A DNA stretch of 64,000 bases, from positions 1-64,000 of the forward strand of contig NZ_JOID01000029.1 of NCBI RefSeq assembly GCF_000719865.1, written 5' to 3'. The DNA is from Streptomyces albus subsp. albus (GTDB lineage Bacteria; Actinomycetota; Actinomycetes; Streptomycetales; Streptomycetaceae). The position numbers were made by a program, and so were the translations under genes. Numbering within the stretch: position 1 is the stretch's first letter; every line of letters begins with the position of its first letter. Shown in pieces: positions 21,541 to 30,483 of this stretch. The notes beneath the pieces are model-generated. The model was not told the DNA's origin, searched no databases, and saw only the letters and a program-made list of their open reading frames with translations.

Positions 21541-22956
21541 TCAGGCCGGGTCGGGGACGGCGCCGCCGGGCTCGCTCCGCGCGGCCCGGGCCGGGGCGCG
21601 GCCCGGGGCGGCCGGGGGCACGGCGCGTTCCAGCCACCGCAGGAGGAGGGCGAGGGTGCCGGCGATGGCGGGCCAGTAGACGTACCGGTAGTCCGACACC
21701 GGCACGATGGGGAAATAGCCGAGGATGTAGGCGGCCGAGCTGACGCCCAGCGCGCGGACGGGCAGCGCGAGCGGTCCCCGGCCGGGCCGGGCGGCCAGGA
21801 CCAGCGCCACGGTGAGCCAGAACCAGCCCGCGAAGAGCAGCGGGAGATCCCGCACCGCGCCGCCCACATAGGTCTCGAGGGTGGCCGCGAGCCGGGTGTT
21901 GGCGGGTCTCAGGCCGAGGTCGTTGTCGCTGATCCCGGCGTGGTACTGGTACGTCGGCTCGAACAGCAGCTTGGCGAAGACCTGGGTGCGGTAGGCGAGA
22001 TAGCCCGGCAGGTGACGGGGCATCTCCTCCGTCCACAACGCCCGGATCCCGGCGGCGTCCGGAGCGAGCCCGCGCGGGGAGCGCCGGTAGCAGGCCCAGT
22101 AGGCGTCCGAGAGGGCGCCCGCCCTGCGGCAGTCCTCCGCCGAGGTCACCAGGCGCTCGCGGAGATCGGGGGGTACGGGCGCGGAGCGGAGCTCGTCCGT
22201 GCTCAGCACGTGCAGCAGGTCGTCGAGGAAGACCTGGGAGACCTGGCTCGTCTCCACGGGCCGGGCCGCCAGCGAGATGACGGCGGTGGGCACGGCGAGG
22301 CCGGCGGCGAGCGCGGCGGCGGAGACCAGCCAGACCCGGCGTCCGGGGCGCGGCCACAGGGCGAGGACGAGCAGCACGAAGACGGGGACGGCGGCGAGGA
22401 CCGCGTTCTTGCGGACCAGCACGGCGTAGCTCAGGAAGAGCACGCCGGCCCCGAGCAGTGCCCAGCGGGCGCCGGGCAGCCACGGGGTGCCGGGCCGGGC
22501 TTTGCGCAGGCAGAGGCCGGTGAGGGCGGCGGCGCAGGCGGCGAGGAGCGCGTAGGCCATGTGGACGTCCTTCCACACCACTCCGGCGAAGGTCAGGACG
22601 TGCGGGGCGGCGCCGGCGGCGAGGACGGCCAGGGAGCCCGGCCGGCTGCCCGTCAGCTCCCGGACGCAGCAGGCGATCACCCAGAGGGAGCCCCACAGGA
22701 CGACCGCCTGGAGGACGGCCAGGGAGGCGAAGGTGCCGGTGACGGCGATCAGCGCGCGCCACAGCAGGCTCAGGACCGGCGGATGCCAGTCCGTCAGGGG
22801 GGTCCGGCCGGTGGCCTGCTGGTACTGGGACAGGCTGTCGGGGCTCATGAACCCGGGTGCGAAGACGAGTGCGGTGGCCGTGCAGCCGGCGGCGGCGAGG
22901 AGGCCGAGGCTCCAGATCCAGCGGCGTTCGCGGAGGATCAGCCGGATTTGTCCCAT
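21541..22956 (-). CDS. GT-C-type polytopic membrane protein (putative glycosyltransferase)
   Basis: A 471-residue integral membrane protein with about 11-12 helices. Near the N-terminus it has PDSLSQY then DWHPP, which resembles the first extracytoplasmic loop of PMT/ArnT-like GT-C enzymes, where an acidic residue and a His-Pro-Pro segment bind polyprenyl-phosphate sugar. A large extracytoplasmic loop (about 230-350, with LLFEPTYQYHAGISDNDLG) precedes the last helices, and the C-terminus is basic and disordered. It lies near a GtrA flippase and a GT2 synthase, so it probably transfers a lipid-linked sugar to an outer-surface acceptor. ATG 22956 is the only good start. Confidence 0.75.
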   Translation of the reverse strand: MGQIRLILRERRWIWSLGLLAAAGCTATALVFAPGFMSPDSLSQYQQATGRTPLTDWHPPVLSLLWRALIAVTGTFASLAVLQAVVLWGSLWVIACCVRELTGSRPGSLAVLAAGAAPHVLTFAGVVWKDVHMAYALLAACAAALTGLCLRKARPGTPWLPGARWALLGAGVLFLSYAVLVRKNAVLAAVPVFVLLVLALWPRPGRRVWLVSAAALAAGLAVPTAVISLAARPVETSQVSQVFLDDLLHVLSTDELRSAPVPPDLRERLVTSAEDCRRAGALSDAYWACYRRSPRGLAPDAAGIRALWTEEMPRHLPGYLAYRTQVFAKLLFEPTYQYHAGISDNDLGLRPANTRLAATLETYVGGAVRDLPLLFAGWFWLTVALVLAARPGRGPLALPVRALGVSSAAYILGYFPIVPVSDYRYVYWPAIAGTLALLLRWLERAVPPAAPGRAPARAARSEPGGAVPDPA

Positions 22957-23013
22957 ACGCCGGGATGCTAGCAGCGGGCGGGAGCCGGTCGGCCCGCGTG
23001 GGGGGACGGGCCG

Positions 23014-23490
23014 TCAGGAGGCGGTGAAGACGTAGCTGCGGTAGGCGAAGAAGCGGAACAGGGTGGCGACACCCCAGCCGCAGACGCGGGCGGTGTTGTC
23101 ACTGAGGACGGAGTCGAGGCCGAGCAGTTCCCGGGAGAGGAGGACGGTCCCGGCGGTGATCACGATGCCGATGACGTTCACCACGGTGAAGAGCAGCAGC
23201 TCGTGGGCCATGTTGTCGCGGCGCCGGCTCCGGTAGGTCCAGTAGCGGTTCCCGGCCCAGCTGAAGAGCGTCGCGGCGCCGGTCGCGAGCACGGACGCCT
23301 GGACGGGGAGGTCCCGCATCGGGCCGCCGCCCCCGCCGGGGAGCCCGAAGACGAGGAGGGTGTAGCCGCCGTGGTCGAGCACGAAGGCCAGGGCGCCGAC
23401 GGCCCCGAATTTGGCGGCCTCCCGCCAGACGCCCCGGATGACGTCGCGCAGGCGCACCGTCAGCGAGGTGAGGGCCGAGACAACCGACAT
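23014..23490 (-). CDS. GtrA family membrane protein
   Basis: A 158-residue protein with four predicted helices in the GtrA pattern: FGAVGALAFVLDHGGYTLLV, an Asn-Arg-Tyr-Trp-Thr-Tyr stretch (AGNRYWTYR) after helix 2, and a Phe/Arg-rich C-terminus (LFRFFAYRSYVF). GtrA proteins are thought to flip polyprenyl-phosphate sugars across the membrane. The gene is divergent from the GT2 enzyme that would make the substrate and is followed by a GT-C-like protein that could use it. ATG 23490 gives the usual length. Confidence 0.9.
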   Translation of the reverse strand: MSVVSALTSLTVRLRDVIRGVWREAAKFGAVGALAFVLDHGGYTLLVFGLPGGGGGPMRDLPVQASVLATGAATLFSWAGNRYWTYRSRRRDNMAHELLLFTVVNVIGIVITAGTVLLSRELLGLDSVLSDNTARVCGWGVATLFRFFAYRSYVFTAS

Positions 23491-23582
23491 GAACCGGAAG
23501 ATATCGGGCGCGGTGTGCCTTCCGGGGCGGCGCCTCCCCGTGTCGCACCATGGTCCGGGATCCGTCCAGCCGAGGAGAAGCC

Positions 23583-24650
23583 GTGAGCCCGAGCCCGACC
23601 ATCGCCTGCGTCGTGCCGTGTCACAACGAGGAGGCCGCCGTCGGCAAGGTGGTCCGCGATCTGCGGGCGGCGCTCCCCGAGGCCGAGATCTACGTCTACG
23701 ACAACAACTCCACCGACCGCACGGCGGAGGTCGCCCGGGAGGCGGGGGCGGTCATCCGGGAGGAGCCCCGCAAGGGGAAGGGCAATGTGATCCGCCGCGC
23801 CTTCGCAGACGTCGACGCCGACGCGCTGCTCATCATCGACGGTGACGACACCTATGACGCCTCGCGGGCCCGCGAGATGGTCGACCTCCTCTTCCGGGGC
23901 CCCTACGACCAGGTGCTCGGAGCCCGGCGCGAGACCACCGGCGGCGCCTACCGCGCGGGGCACACCCTCGGCAACCGGCTGCTCACCGGCGCGGTGCGGG
24001 TCCTCTTCGGCAATGACGTGACCGACATGCTGAGCGGCTACCGGGTGCTCTCCCGACGCTTCGTCAAGTCCTTCCCCGCCCTCTCCCGGGAGTTCGAGAT
24101 CGAGACGGAGATGACGGTCCACGCGCTCAATCTGCGGCTCCCCACCACCGAGGTCTCCGTCGACTACCGGGGCCGGCCCGCCGGGAGCGAGAGCAAGCTG
24201 CGGACCTACCGGGACGGCCGGCGCATCCTCGGCGTCATCCTCAACCTCGCGCGCCGGGAGCGGCCCTCGCTCGTGCACTCCCTGGTGGCCGGCCTGCTCG
24301 CGATGGCCGCGGTCGTCCTGGGGGTGCCGGTGATCGTGGAGTTCCTGCGGACGGGGACCGTGCCGCGCTTCCCCACGGCGATCCTCGCCGCCGCCCTCGT
24401 GATCATCGCGACGCTCGTCCTGCTGGTGGGGTACATCCTCGCCTCGGTGATGCACCTGCGGCAGGAGCACTCCCGGCTCGTCCACCTCGCCTATCCGGCA
24501 CCGGGCCTCCCGCCGCGCGCGGCCCCGGCCGGCGAGGGCCCCGGCCCGACGGCCGAAAGCCCCGGCCAGGGCACCACGGAGACCGGCGGCGGGGTCCCCG
24601 GCGGTCCGCCACCCGCGGAGAACGGGCCGGCCCCTTCCGGGACGACCTGA
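23583..24650 (+). CDS. GT2 family glycosyltransferase (polyprenyl-phosphate sugar synthase-like)
   Basis: A 355-residue membrane-anchored glycosyltransferase. The GT-A domain (about 1-220) opens with ACVVPCHNEEAAVGKVV, has YDNNSTDRT, a metal-binding DGDDTYD, and LSGYRVLSRRF plus EFEIETEM for the acceptor side. Two C-terminal helices (about 240-320) anchor it, followed by a Pro/Gly-rich tail. It resembles dolichol/decaprenyl-phosphate mannose or glucose synthases. GTG 23583 was chosen for GGAGAAGCC just upstream. With GtrA and the GT-C protein it forms a complete make-flip-transfer set. Confidence 0.88.
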   Translation: MSPSPTIACVVPCHNEEAAVGKVVRDLRAALPEAEIYVYDNNSTDRTAEVAREAGAVIREEPRKGKGNVIRRAFADVDADALLIIDGDDTYDASRAREMVDLLFRGPYDQVLGARRETTGGAYRAGHTLGNRLLTGAVRVLFGNDVTDMLSGYRVLSRRFVKSFPALSREFEIETEMTVHALNLRLPTTEVSVDYRGRPAGSESKLRTYRDGRRILGVILNLARRERPSLVHSLVAGLLAMAAVVLGVPVIVEFLRTGTVPRFPTAILAAALVIIATLVLLVGYILASVMHLRQEHSRLVHLAYPAPGLPPRAAPAGEGPGPTAESPGQGTTETGGGVPGGPPPAENGPAPSGTT

Positions 24651-24770
24651 GGCCCGCCGCCGGCCCGCCCGGAGGGCTCAGCGGCGTCGCGCTGAACAAA
24701 GAGCGGTGATTCCGCGTTCATTGACATGACCGGCGGGTCCCGACAGACTCCTTCCGGCGAGTGAACCTTT

Positions 24771-24785
24771 GTTCGTATGGCGAAC
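24771..24785. promoter_or_regulatory. possible operator upstream of the aldehyde dehydrogenase gene
   Basis: GTTCG-TATGG-CGAAC, a 5-bp inverted repeat with a 5-base spacer, lies about 125 bases upstream of the gene start. It has the size of an IclR- or TetR-type site, but no regulator is adjacent. Confidence 0.3.
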
Positions 24786-24908
24786 GCAGGCTGTCCCGGA
24801 CCCGGTTCGCGGTTGCCCTTGGCCGGGCGCGGACCGGGCCCGCCGTGGACGCGGACCGGCCTTCGCACGCCCACCGCTCTCCCCCTCCAGCACGAAGGAC
24901 ATCCCCCG

Positions 24909-26369
24909 ATGACCCTCCACCGTGACCTGCTGATCGGCGGCAAGGACGTGCCGGCCGCCTCGGGCCGGACGACCCAGGACGTCAACCCGTACACGGGCGA
25001 GGTGTACGCCACCGTCGCCGCCGCCGGGACCGGGGACGTCACCCGGGCCGTGGACGCGGCGGACGCGGCGTTCGAGGAGTGGGCGGCCGTCAGCCCCTTC
25101 GCCCGGCGCAAGATCCTGCTGGACGCCGCCGATCTGCTGGAGTCCCGGAGCGACCAGGCCGCCGCCCACATGGCCGGGGAGGCCGGCGGCACCCGGCCGT
25201 GGGCCGGCTTCAACGTGGCGCTGGCCGCGCAGATGTTCCGGGAGGCCGCCTCGGCCGTCACCGCTCCGCGCGGCGAGGTGCTGACCGCCCAGGAACCGGG
25301 CGCGCTGGGGCTGGCCGTGCGCGAACCGGTCGGCGTGGTCGCGGCCTTCTCGCCCTGGAACGCCCCCGTGATCCTGGGCGTGCGCGCCGTCGCCGCCCCG
25401 CTCGCCGCGGGCAACACCGTGGTGCTCAAGCCCAGTGAGGACGCGCCGGTCTCCTGCGGCCTGTTCATCGCCGACGTCCTGCGGGACGCCGGGCTGCCCG
25501 ACGGCGTCCTCAACGTCGTCACCAACGACCCCGCCGACGCGGCCGGGGTGGCCGAGGCGCTCATCGCCGACCCGCGGGTCCGCTCGGTCAACTTCACCGG
25601 CTCCACCGGGGTCGGCCGCATCATCGGCGTCCACGCCGCCACCCATCTCAAGCCCGCCGTCCTGGAGCTGGGCGGCAAGAACGCCATCATCGTGCTGGAG
25701 GACGCCGACCTCGGCTACGCGGTGGACGCGGCCGCGTTCGGCGTCTTCATGAACTCCGGCCAGATCTGCATGTCCGGCGACCGGATCCTCGTCCACGCCT
25801 CGCTGGCCGAGGAGTTCACCGCCCGGTTCACCGCCAAGGTCGCCGCGCTGCCCAGCGGCAGCCCGGAGGACCCGCACACCGTCATCGGACCGCTCGTCAC
25901 CGCCGCCGCGGCGCGGCGCGTGGCGGCCCTGGTGGCGGACGCCGTGGCGAAGGGCGCCACCGTGCTCACGGGCGGCGGCGAGCCCGAGGGCGCGGTGTAC
26001 CCGGCGACGGTCCTCACCGGCGTGCCGAAGGAGGCGGAGCTGTACTACGGCGAAGCCTTCGGCCCGGTCTGCGTGATCGAGACCTTCGCCGACGACGACG
26101 AGGCCGTCGCGCTCGCCAACGACACGGACAACGGCCTCACTTGCGGCATCATCACGGAGAACGGCACCCACGGGCTGACGGTCGCCCGCCGGGTCCGCAC
26201 GGGCATCGTCCACATCGGTGACCAGTCCGTCGCCGACGAACCGCAGGCCCCGTTCGGCGGCTTCAAGGCCTCCGGCTACGGACGCTTCGGCGGCCGCTGG
26301 GGCATCGAGGCGTTCACCAACACCCGCTGGGTCACCCTCGCCACCCAGCACGCCCACTTCCCGTTCTAG
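24909..26369 (+). CDS. aldehyde dehydrogenase (aromatic aldehyde/vanillin type)
   Basis: A 486-residue NAD(P)-dependent aldehyde dehydrogenase that oxidises an aldehyde to its acid. It has SPWNAP, the Rossmann segment NFTGSTGVGR, the general base in LELGGKNA and the catalytic Cys in NSGQICMSGDR. The C-terminal PFGGFKASGYGRFGG is typical of the benzaldehyde/vanillin/salicylaldehyde branch, so an aromatic aldehyde is the likeliest substrate. ATG 24909 has GAAGGA upstream. The gene is monocistronic. A long palindromic hairpin lies about 40 bases beyond its stop. Confidence 0.88.
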   Translation: MTLHRDLLIGGKDVPAASGRTTQDVNPYTGEVYATVAAAGTGDVTRAVDAADAAFEEWAAVSPFARRKILLDAADLLESRSDQAAAHMAGEAGGTRPWAGFNVALAAQMFREAASAVTAPRGEVLTAQEPGALGLAVREPVGVVAAFSPWNAPVILGVRAVAAPLAAGNTVVLKPSEDAPVSCGLFIADVLRDAGLPDGVLNVVTNDPADAAGVAEALIADPRVRSVNFTGSTGVGRIIGVHAATHLKPAVLELGGKNAIIVLEDADLGYAVDAAAFGVFMNSGQICMSGDRILVHASLAEEFTARFTAKVAALPSGSPEDPHTVIGPLVTAAAARRVAALVADAVAKGATVLTGGGEPEGAVYPATVLTGVPKEAELYYGEAFGPVCVIETFADDDEAVALANDTDNGLTCGIITENGTHGLTVARRVRTGIVHIGDQSVADEPQAPFGGFKASGYGRFGGRWGIEAFTNTRWVTLATQHAHFPF

Positions 26370-26384
26370 GGCGGGCCCGGCGGC

Positions 26385-26460
26385 GTCCGGTGCGTGCGAT
26401 CGCGAGGCGGAGGGGCGTCCCGATACCGGGGGTATCGGGACGCCCCGACAACCGGCGAAC
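26385..26460 (+). repeat. dispersed palindromic element with a 16-bp hairpin
   Basis: Arms 26412-26427 and 26431-26446 are a perfect 16-bp inverted repeat around a GGG loop. The flanks (GCGAGGCGGA before, CCGACAAC after) recur around a related hairpin at 51271-51318, so this is a copy of a dispersed element and not just a terminator. It sits between convergent genes and may also end transcription of the dehydrogenase gene. Confidence 0.7.
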
Positions 26461-26705
26461 GTGCGTGCCGAACTCCCCGTCGAAGGCGGGACTTGCGCAG
26501 CACGCCCCTGGGCCCGGCAGGCGGCGCCCGCCCGTCACGGAGCGGCGTCTTCCGCTGTGGTGAGGGGTGCCGGGCGGCGGGTCGGGGCAGCGCCGCCGGA
26601 CGGGGACCGGTGCGGGCGTTGGCCGCGGACCCCGGCCCCGCGGGCACGGTGAGCAGGCCGCACCGAGGGCTTCCCCCGCCGGGTGGGGCTCCGTGGCGCG
26701 CGCCG
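26461..26705. other. intergenic between convergent genes
   Basis: Nothing recognised beyond the hairpin element. The arginine/proline-rich frames on both strands are spurious. Confidence 0.4.
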
Positions 26706-27434
26706 TCAGCGGCCGGCCGGGCCGGGTGCCGGGCCGGCGGAGGGGCCGGCGCGCCGCAGCGTGGCGACGCACAGGCCCGGGGAGTCGAAGGGCCGCAGGC
26801 TTTCGACGGCGAGCGGGGCCCGCAGTGTCTCCAGCGCCCCCTGCATCAGCCCGAGGTGGATGCCGCAGACGATGTCCTGGCGGCGCCGGGCGACCTCGAG
26901 GAACGGGCAGTTGTGGAGCCGGATCCTGGTCTCCCCGTCCTCCTCGGCCGCCTCCGTGACGAAACCCAGGCTCTGCAGGTTCTCCACCAGCCGCCGCTGC
27001 CCCTCCCCGGCGCCGACCGACTCGGTGGGGGCCGGGGCCTCGGTCAGATAGCCGCCCCAGGCGCGGCCGGCCTCGGTGGCGGCGGCCGCCGGGTCGTCGG
27101 CGGAGGAGGCGACGGCCCCGACCAGGATGTCGGCCAGGAGGCGGAAGCTGCGGGAGCCGTCCTCGCCGGCCTCGGCCGCCGAGTAGACGATCTTCGGCCG
27201 GCCGGGCTCGGTGCGCGGGGCGGTGCCGCGCACGGCCAGCTCCTCGGTGACCAGGGCGTCCAGGTGGAATCGGGCGGTGTTGAGGTGCACGCCCAGCCGG
27301 CCGGCCACCTCGGCCGCGCCGAGCGGCTCTCCGGAGGCCCGCAGGCACCGGAGTACGGCGTCCCGGCGGCCCCGGCGAGCGGGGGCCGGGGTGCGGGTTC
27401 CGGTTCCGGGATCGGTGAACTGTTCTCGCGGCAT
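26706..27434 (-). CDS. winged-helix regulator with C-terminal Cys cluster (putative Fe-S/NO sensor)
   Basis: A 242-residue regulator of the ArsR/DeoR-like group that includes SufR. The N-terminal winged helix (about 25-85) has LNTARFHLDALVTEEL as recognition region. The C-terminal half carries C176 in HNCPFLEVA, C190 in IVCGIHLG (C-x13-C) and C222, plus H193, a set able to hold an iron-sulfur cluster. It lies just downstream of the qNOR operon in the same orientation but behind its own promoter region, which has an 8-bp inverted repeat. It is a strong candidate for a nitric-oxide-responsive repressor of that operon. ATG 27434 is the chosen start. Confidence 0.78.
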   Translation of the reverse strand: MPREQFTDPGTGTRTPAPARRGRRDAVLRCLRASGEPLGAAEVAGRLGVHLNTARFHLDALVTEELAVRGTAPRTEPGRPKIVYSAAEAGEDGSRSFRLLADILVGAVASSADDPAAAATEAGRAWGGYLTEAPAPTESVGAGEGQRRLVENLQSLGFVTEAAEEDGETRIRLHNCPFLEVARRRQDIVCGIHLGLMQGALETLRAPLAVESLRPFDSPGLCVATLRRAGPSAGPAPGPAGR

Positions 27435-27458
27435 ACGACGATGTTACAAGTGGTGCAC

Positions 27459-27484
27459 GTAGAAACAAGCCCTGCCGTTTCTAC
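27459..27484. promoter_or_regulatory. inverted repeat upstream of the winged-helix regulator
   Basis: GTAGAAAC (27459-27466) and GTTTCTAC (27477-27484) form a perfect 8-bp inverted repeat with a 10-base spacer, 25 bases upstream of the regulator start: an autoregulatory operator geometry. A GTAGAAC half-site on the minus strand at 30575-30581 lies upstream of the qNOR start. Confidence 0.5.
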
Positions 27485-27530
27485 CGTTTCCGGGCCCCGC
27501 CGCGAGGGGCCGCGGTGCGCACCGGAGCGG

Positions 27531-27569
27531 GCGGGAGCACCGGCCGGGGCGGACGGCCGGTGCTCCCGC
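27531..27569 (-). terminator. strong hairpin ending the qNOR operon
   Basis: Arms 27531-27545 and 27555-27569 form a perfect 15-bp GC-rich stem with a 9-base loop, 14 bases beyond the stop codon of the small membrane-protein gene. Confidence 0.7.
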
Positions 27570-27583
27570 GCGTCACCCCGGCG

Positions 27584-27958
27584 TCAATCCGGCGGGGAGA
27601 CCGGCGCGTGCCGCAGCTTCCGTGCCAGTGACACCCCCAGCAGCACGTGCGGGAGCGACACGGCGGCGAGGAGCGCGGCCTCGGACGGCCGGTGGTGGCG
27701 GACCAGCTCCGCGGCCGCCAGGACCACGGCCACCACGGAGACGAACAGGGTCACCACCCGGTGGAAGCGGCCCACCTCCGAGTGCGGCCAGTCGTCCGGG
27801 GCCGCCGGCTCGGGCGCGTCCGGAACCGCTCGCCGGTAGCCGGCGAACACCCGGGAGGCCCAGGCGCTCGTCGTCTGGCGTCCGTAGACCTCCAGCCCCG
27901 CGGCGACCGCCAGAAGGACCAGGAGGTATCCGGCGGCGAGCAGCACCTCCCCGCTCAT
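27584..27958 (-). CDS. small membrane protein in the qNOR operon
   Basis: A 124-residue protein with an N-terminal helix (LLAAGYLLVLLAVAAGLEV) and two C-terminal helices flanking a short loop (HHRPSEA). Its ATG overlaps the qNOR stop codon (ATGA at 27955-27958), so the two are translationally coupled. No enzymatic motif is visible. An assembly factor or accessory subunit for the oxidase-like enzyme is plausible. Not otherwise recognised. Confidence 0.75.
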   Translation of the reverse strand: MSGEVLLAAGYLLVLLAVAAGLEVYGRQTTSAWASRVFAGYRRAVPDAPEPAAPDDWPHSEVGRFHRVVTLFVSVVAVVLAAAELVRHHRPSEAALLAAVSLPHVLLGVSLARKLRHAPVSPPD

Positions 27959-30483
27959 GGGGCCACCGGTCCCGGTGCGGGCCGGCCTCCGGTGTCACCG
28001 GCCGCGTCCGGCGGTCCCTCGGCGGCTCCCTCCGCGCGCTCCACCGCCTCGGTTGCGGGGGCGCCCGCCTGCACGGGCACCCGCGCCGGGTCCGGCCGCT
28101 CCGCCGCGCCCGCCGCTTCCGGGGTGTCCGCCGGGTCCGGCACGACCTCGGTGAACAGCAGCGCGGTCTCGGGTGCGTCCGGGTGCCGGGTGCGGCCGGC
28201 CCGGTGCCGTACACCGAGCCAGGTCATCCAGAGCACCGGCAGGACGCCGCCGACCATGAACACCACGTCGCCCGGGAGCCGCAGCCACTCCAGGAACACA
28301 TTGGTACCGCCCTGCAGGTAGCCGAGGCTGCGCGCGTCGGCGTAGCCGCTCTCCACGACCTCGTAGAGCTGGAGGGCGCCGGCGGGCAGCAGGGTGGCGA
28401 AGGACATCCAGGCGAGGCCGAGGTTGAGGGACCAGAACGCCATCCGCGGCCAGCGGTCCGACCAGTGCTTCTCCGGGATGAGGTAGCGCAGCGCGAAGAC
28501 GGCGAAGCCGACGGCCAGCATGCCGTAGACGCCCATCATGGCGGCGTGCGCGTGGTTGGCCGTCAGGCCGGTGCCCATCTCGTAGTAGGAGACGATCGGC
28601 AGGTTGATCAGGAAGCCGAAGACCCCGGCGCCGAGGAAGTTCCAGAAGCCCACGGCGGCCAGGAACATGACGGCCCAGCGGTGCGGGAACGGCGCACCGG
28701 ACTTGCTCCGCCGCTGCGCCCCGAGCTTCAGGAAGCTCCAGGCCTCGACGGTGAGGAAGAGCAGCGGGACGACCTCCAGGGCGGAGAACGTCGCGCCGAG
28801 CGCGAGGTGTTCGGCCGGCTCACCCGAGAAGTACAGGTGGTGCATGGTGCCGATGACACCGCCCGCGCCGTAGAGCACGATGTCCAGGAAGATGACGGCG
28901 AGCGCGACCCGCTCGCGCACCACGCCGAGGAGGACGAAGAGGTACGCCACCGTGGCGGTGGTGAAGAGCTCCATGAAGTCCTCGACCCACAGGTGCACCA
29001 CGATGAAGCGCCAGAAGTCGGCGACGACGAAGTCGCTGCGCGGGGTGGCCAGCAGGCCGACGGCGTAGAAGGCGGGCAGGGCGAGCGCGGCCAGCAGGAA
29101 CAGCCACGGCATGTTCGCGACGCTCTCCCGCTTCAGCCGGCGGTGCAGTCCGCGGTAGAGGATGACGACCCAGATGGCCAGGCCCACCACCAGCAGGGTC
29201 TGCCAGAAGCGTCCCAGGTCCAGGTACTCCCAGCCCTGGTTGCCGAAGAGGCTCCAGAGGTCGTCGAACCAGCCCCGCTGGCCGGCGAGTTCGCCCAGCA
29301 TGCTGCCGACGACCACCACGACCAGGGCACCGAGCAGGATCCGCGTGAGCAGCGCCTGCCGGCGGGGCTCCCAGCCCTTGGCGATCAGCGGGATGATGAA
29401 GATGCCGATGGCCAGGAAGGAGGTGACGACCCAGAAGATGGAGAGCTGGACGTGCCAGGTGCGGGTCAGGTTGTACGGCAGCCACTGGTCGAGCGGGACA
29501 CCGAAGAAGCTCTCCAGGTCGGCCCGGTAGTGCTGGGCGGCGGAGCCCAGCAGCGTCTGGACCAGGAACAGCCCGGCCATGACGAAGAAGAACCAGGCGG
29601 TGGCCCGCTGGGACGGGGTGAGCCGGACCTGGTCGGGAGCGTGGAAGCGCAGCTCACGCTGGTCACGGCCGTGCCAGCCGAGGAAGTTCCAGCGGCCGAA
29701 GGCGGCGAACAGGGCGCCCGCGCCGACCAGCAGGAAGATCAGCGACAGGACGCTCCAGGTGACCGTGTGGCCGGTGGGCTCGTTGTCGACGAGCGGCTCG
29801 GCGGGCCAGTTGTTGGTGTACGAGTAGTCCTCGCCGGGGCGGTCCGCGGCGGCGGTCCACGCCGACCAGCCGAAGTAGGCGGTGACGTCGTGGATGTCGG
29901 CGGGGTCGGTGATCGCGTTGGGCCGCAGGCCCTGCTTGCCCTCGGGCCGGCCGAGCAGGTCGGCGTAGTGCTCGGTGAGCTTGTCGAAGGCGGCGGCCTG
30001 TTCGCCGGTCCAGACGAGGGTGCCCGTCTTCTCGTCGTAGCGGTTGGTCCGGAAGTCCCGGACGGTCCGCTCGGCCGCGTCCGGCGTGCCGGCCCCGCCG
30101 TGGGCCTTCCGCACCAGGGTGGCGCTGCGGTGCAGGTAGTCGGCCGTGAAGTCCGGGCCGAGGTAGGCACCGTGGCCGTAGATCGAGCCGTACTGCATCA
30201 GGCCGTTGCTCAAGAACACCTCCTGGCCCCGGCGGACGTCCTCACCGGTGAAGACCGTCTCGCCGGCGGAGGTGACGGTGCGGTCGGGGATCGGGGGCCC
30301 GGCCTGGTAGGTGCGGACAGCCAGGAATCCCAGGACGAAGAACCCGCCCAGGGTCACCAGGATGGCCGCCTGCACCCAGCCGCGGGCGATCATGCGCCGC
30401 CGCTTCCCGGCCGGCTGTCCCGTGCCTCCGCCGTCCGCGGGGTCCGCGGCGGGGGGTGGGCCCGCCGCTTCTGCTGTCGCCAT
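27955..30483 (-). CDS. norB: quinol-dependent nitric oxide reductase (qNOR)
   Basis: An 842-residue single-chain NorB-type enzyme that reduces nitric oxide to nitrous oxide using membrane quinol. The N-terminal segment (about 35-250) is the periplasmic-type quinol region fused in qNOR. The heme-copper oxidase-like core has the heme ligand in WHVQLSIFW, the FeB ligands in VHLWVEDFMELF and GTMHHLYF, and the heme ligands in NHAHAAMMGVYGML. About 14 membrane helices are expected. A 75-residue disordered C-terminal tail is longer than usual. GAGGAGGA precedes ATG 30483. In an aerobic actinomycete it most likely detoxifies NO. Control by the downstream Cys-containing regulator is inferred. Confidence 0.93.
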   Translation of the reverse strand: MATAEAAGPPPAADPADGGGTGQPAGKRRRMIARGWVQAAILVTLGGFFVLGFLAVRTYQAGPPIPDRTVTSAGETVFTGEDVRRGQEVFLSNGLMQYGSIYGHGAYLGPDFTADYLHRSATLVRKAHGGAGTPDAAERTVRDFRTNRYDEKTGTLVWTGEQAAAFDKLTEHYADLLGRPEGKQGLRPNAITDPADIHDVTAYFGWSAWTAAADRPGEDYSYTNNWPAEPLVDNEPTGHTVTWSVLSLIFLLVGAGALFAAFGRWNFLGWHGRDQRELRFHAPDQVRLTPSQRATAWFFFVMAGLFLVQTLLGSAAQHYRADLESFFGVPLDQWLPYNLTRTWHVQLSIFWVVTSFLAIGIFIIPLIAKGWEPRRQALLTRILLGALVVVVVGSMLGELAGQRGWFDDLWSLFGNQGWEYLDLGRFWQTLLVVGLAIWVVILYRGLHRRLKRESVANMPWLFLLAALALPAFYAVGLLATPRSDFVVADFWRFIVVHLWVEDFMELFTTATVAYLFVLLGVVRERVALAVIFLDIVLYGAGGVIGTMHHLYFSGEPAEHLALGATFSALEVVPLLFLTVEAWSFLKLGAQRRSKSGAPFPHRWAVMFLAAVGFWNFLGAGVFGFLINLPIVSYYEMGTGLTANHAHAAMMGVYGMLAVGFAVFALRYLIPEKHWSDRWPRMAFWSLNLGLAWMSFATLLPAGALQLYEVVESGYADARSLGYLQGGTNVFLEWLRLPGDVVFMVGGVLPVLWMTWLGVRHRAGRTRHPDAPETALLFTEVVPDPADTPEAAGAAERPDPARVPVQAGAPATEAVERAEGAAEGPPDAAGDTGGRPAPGPVAP

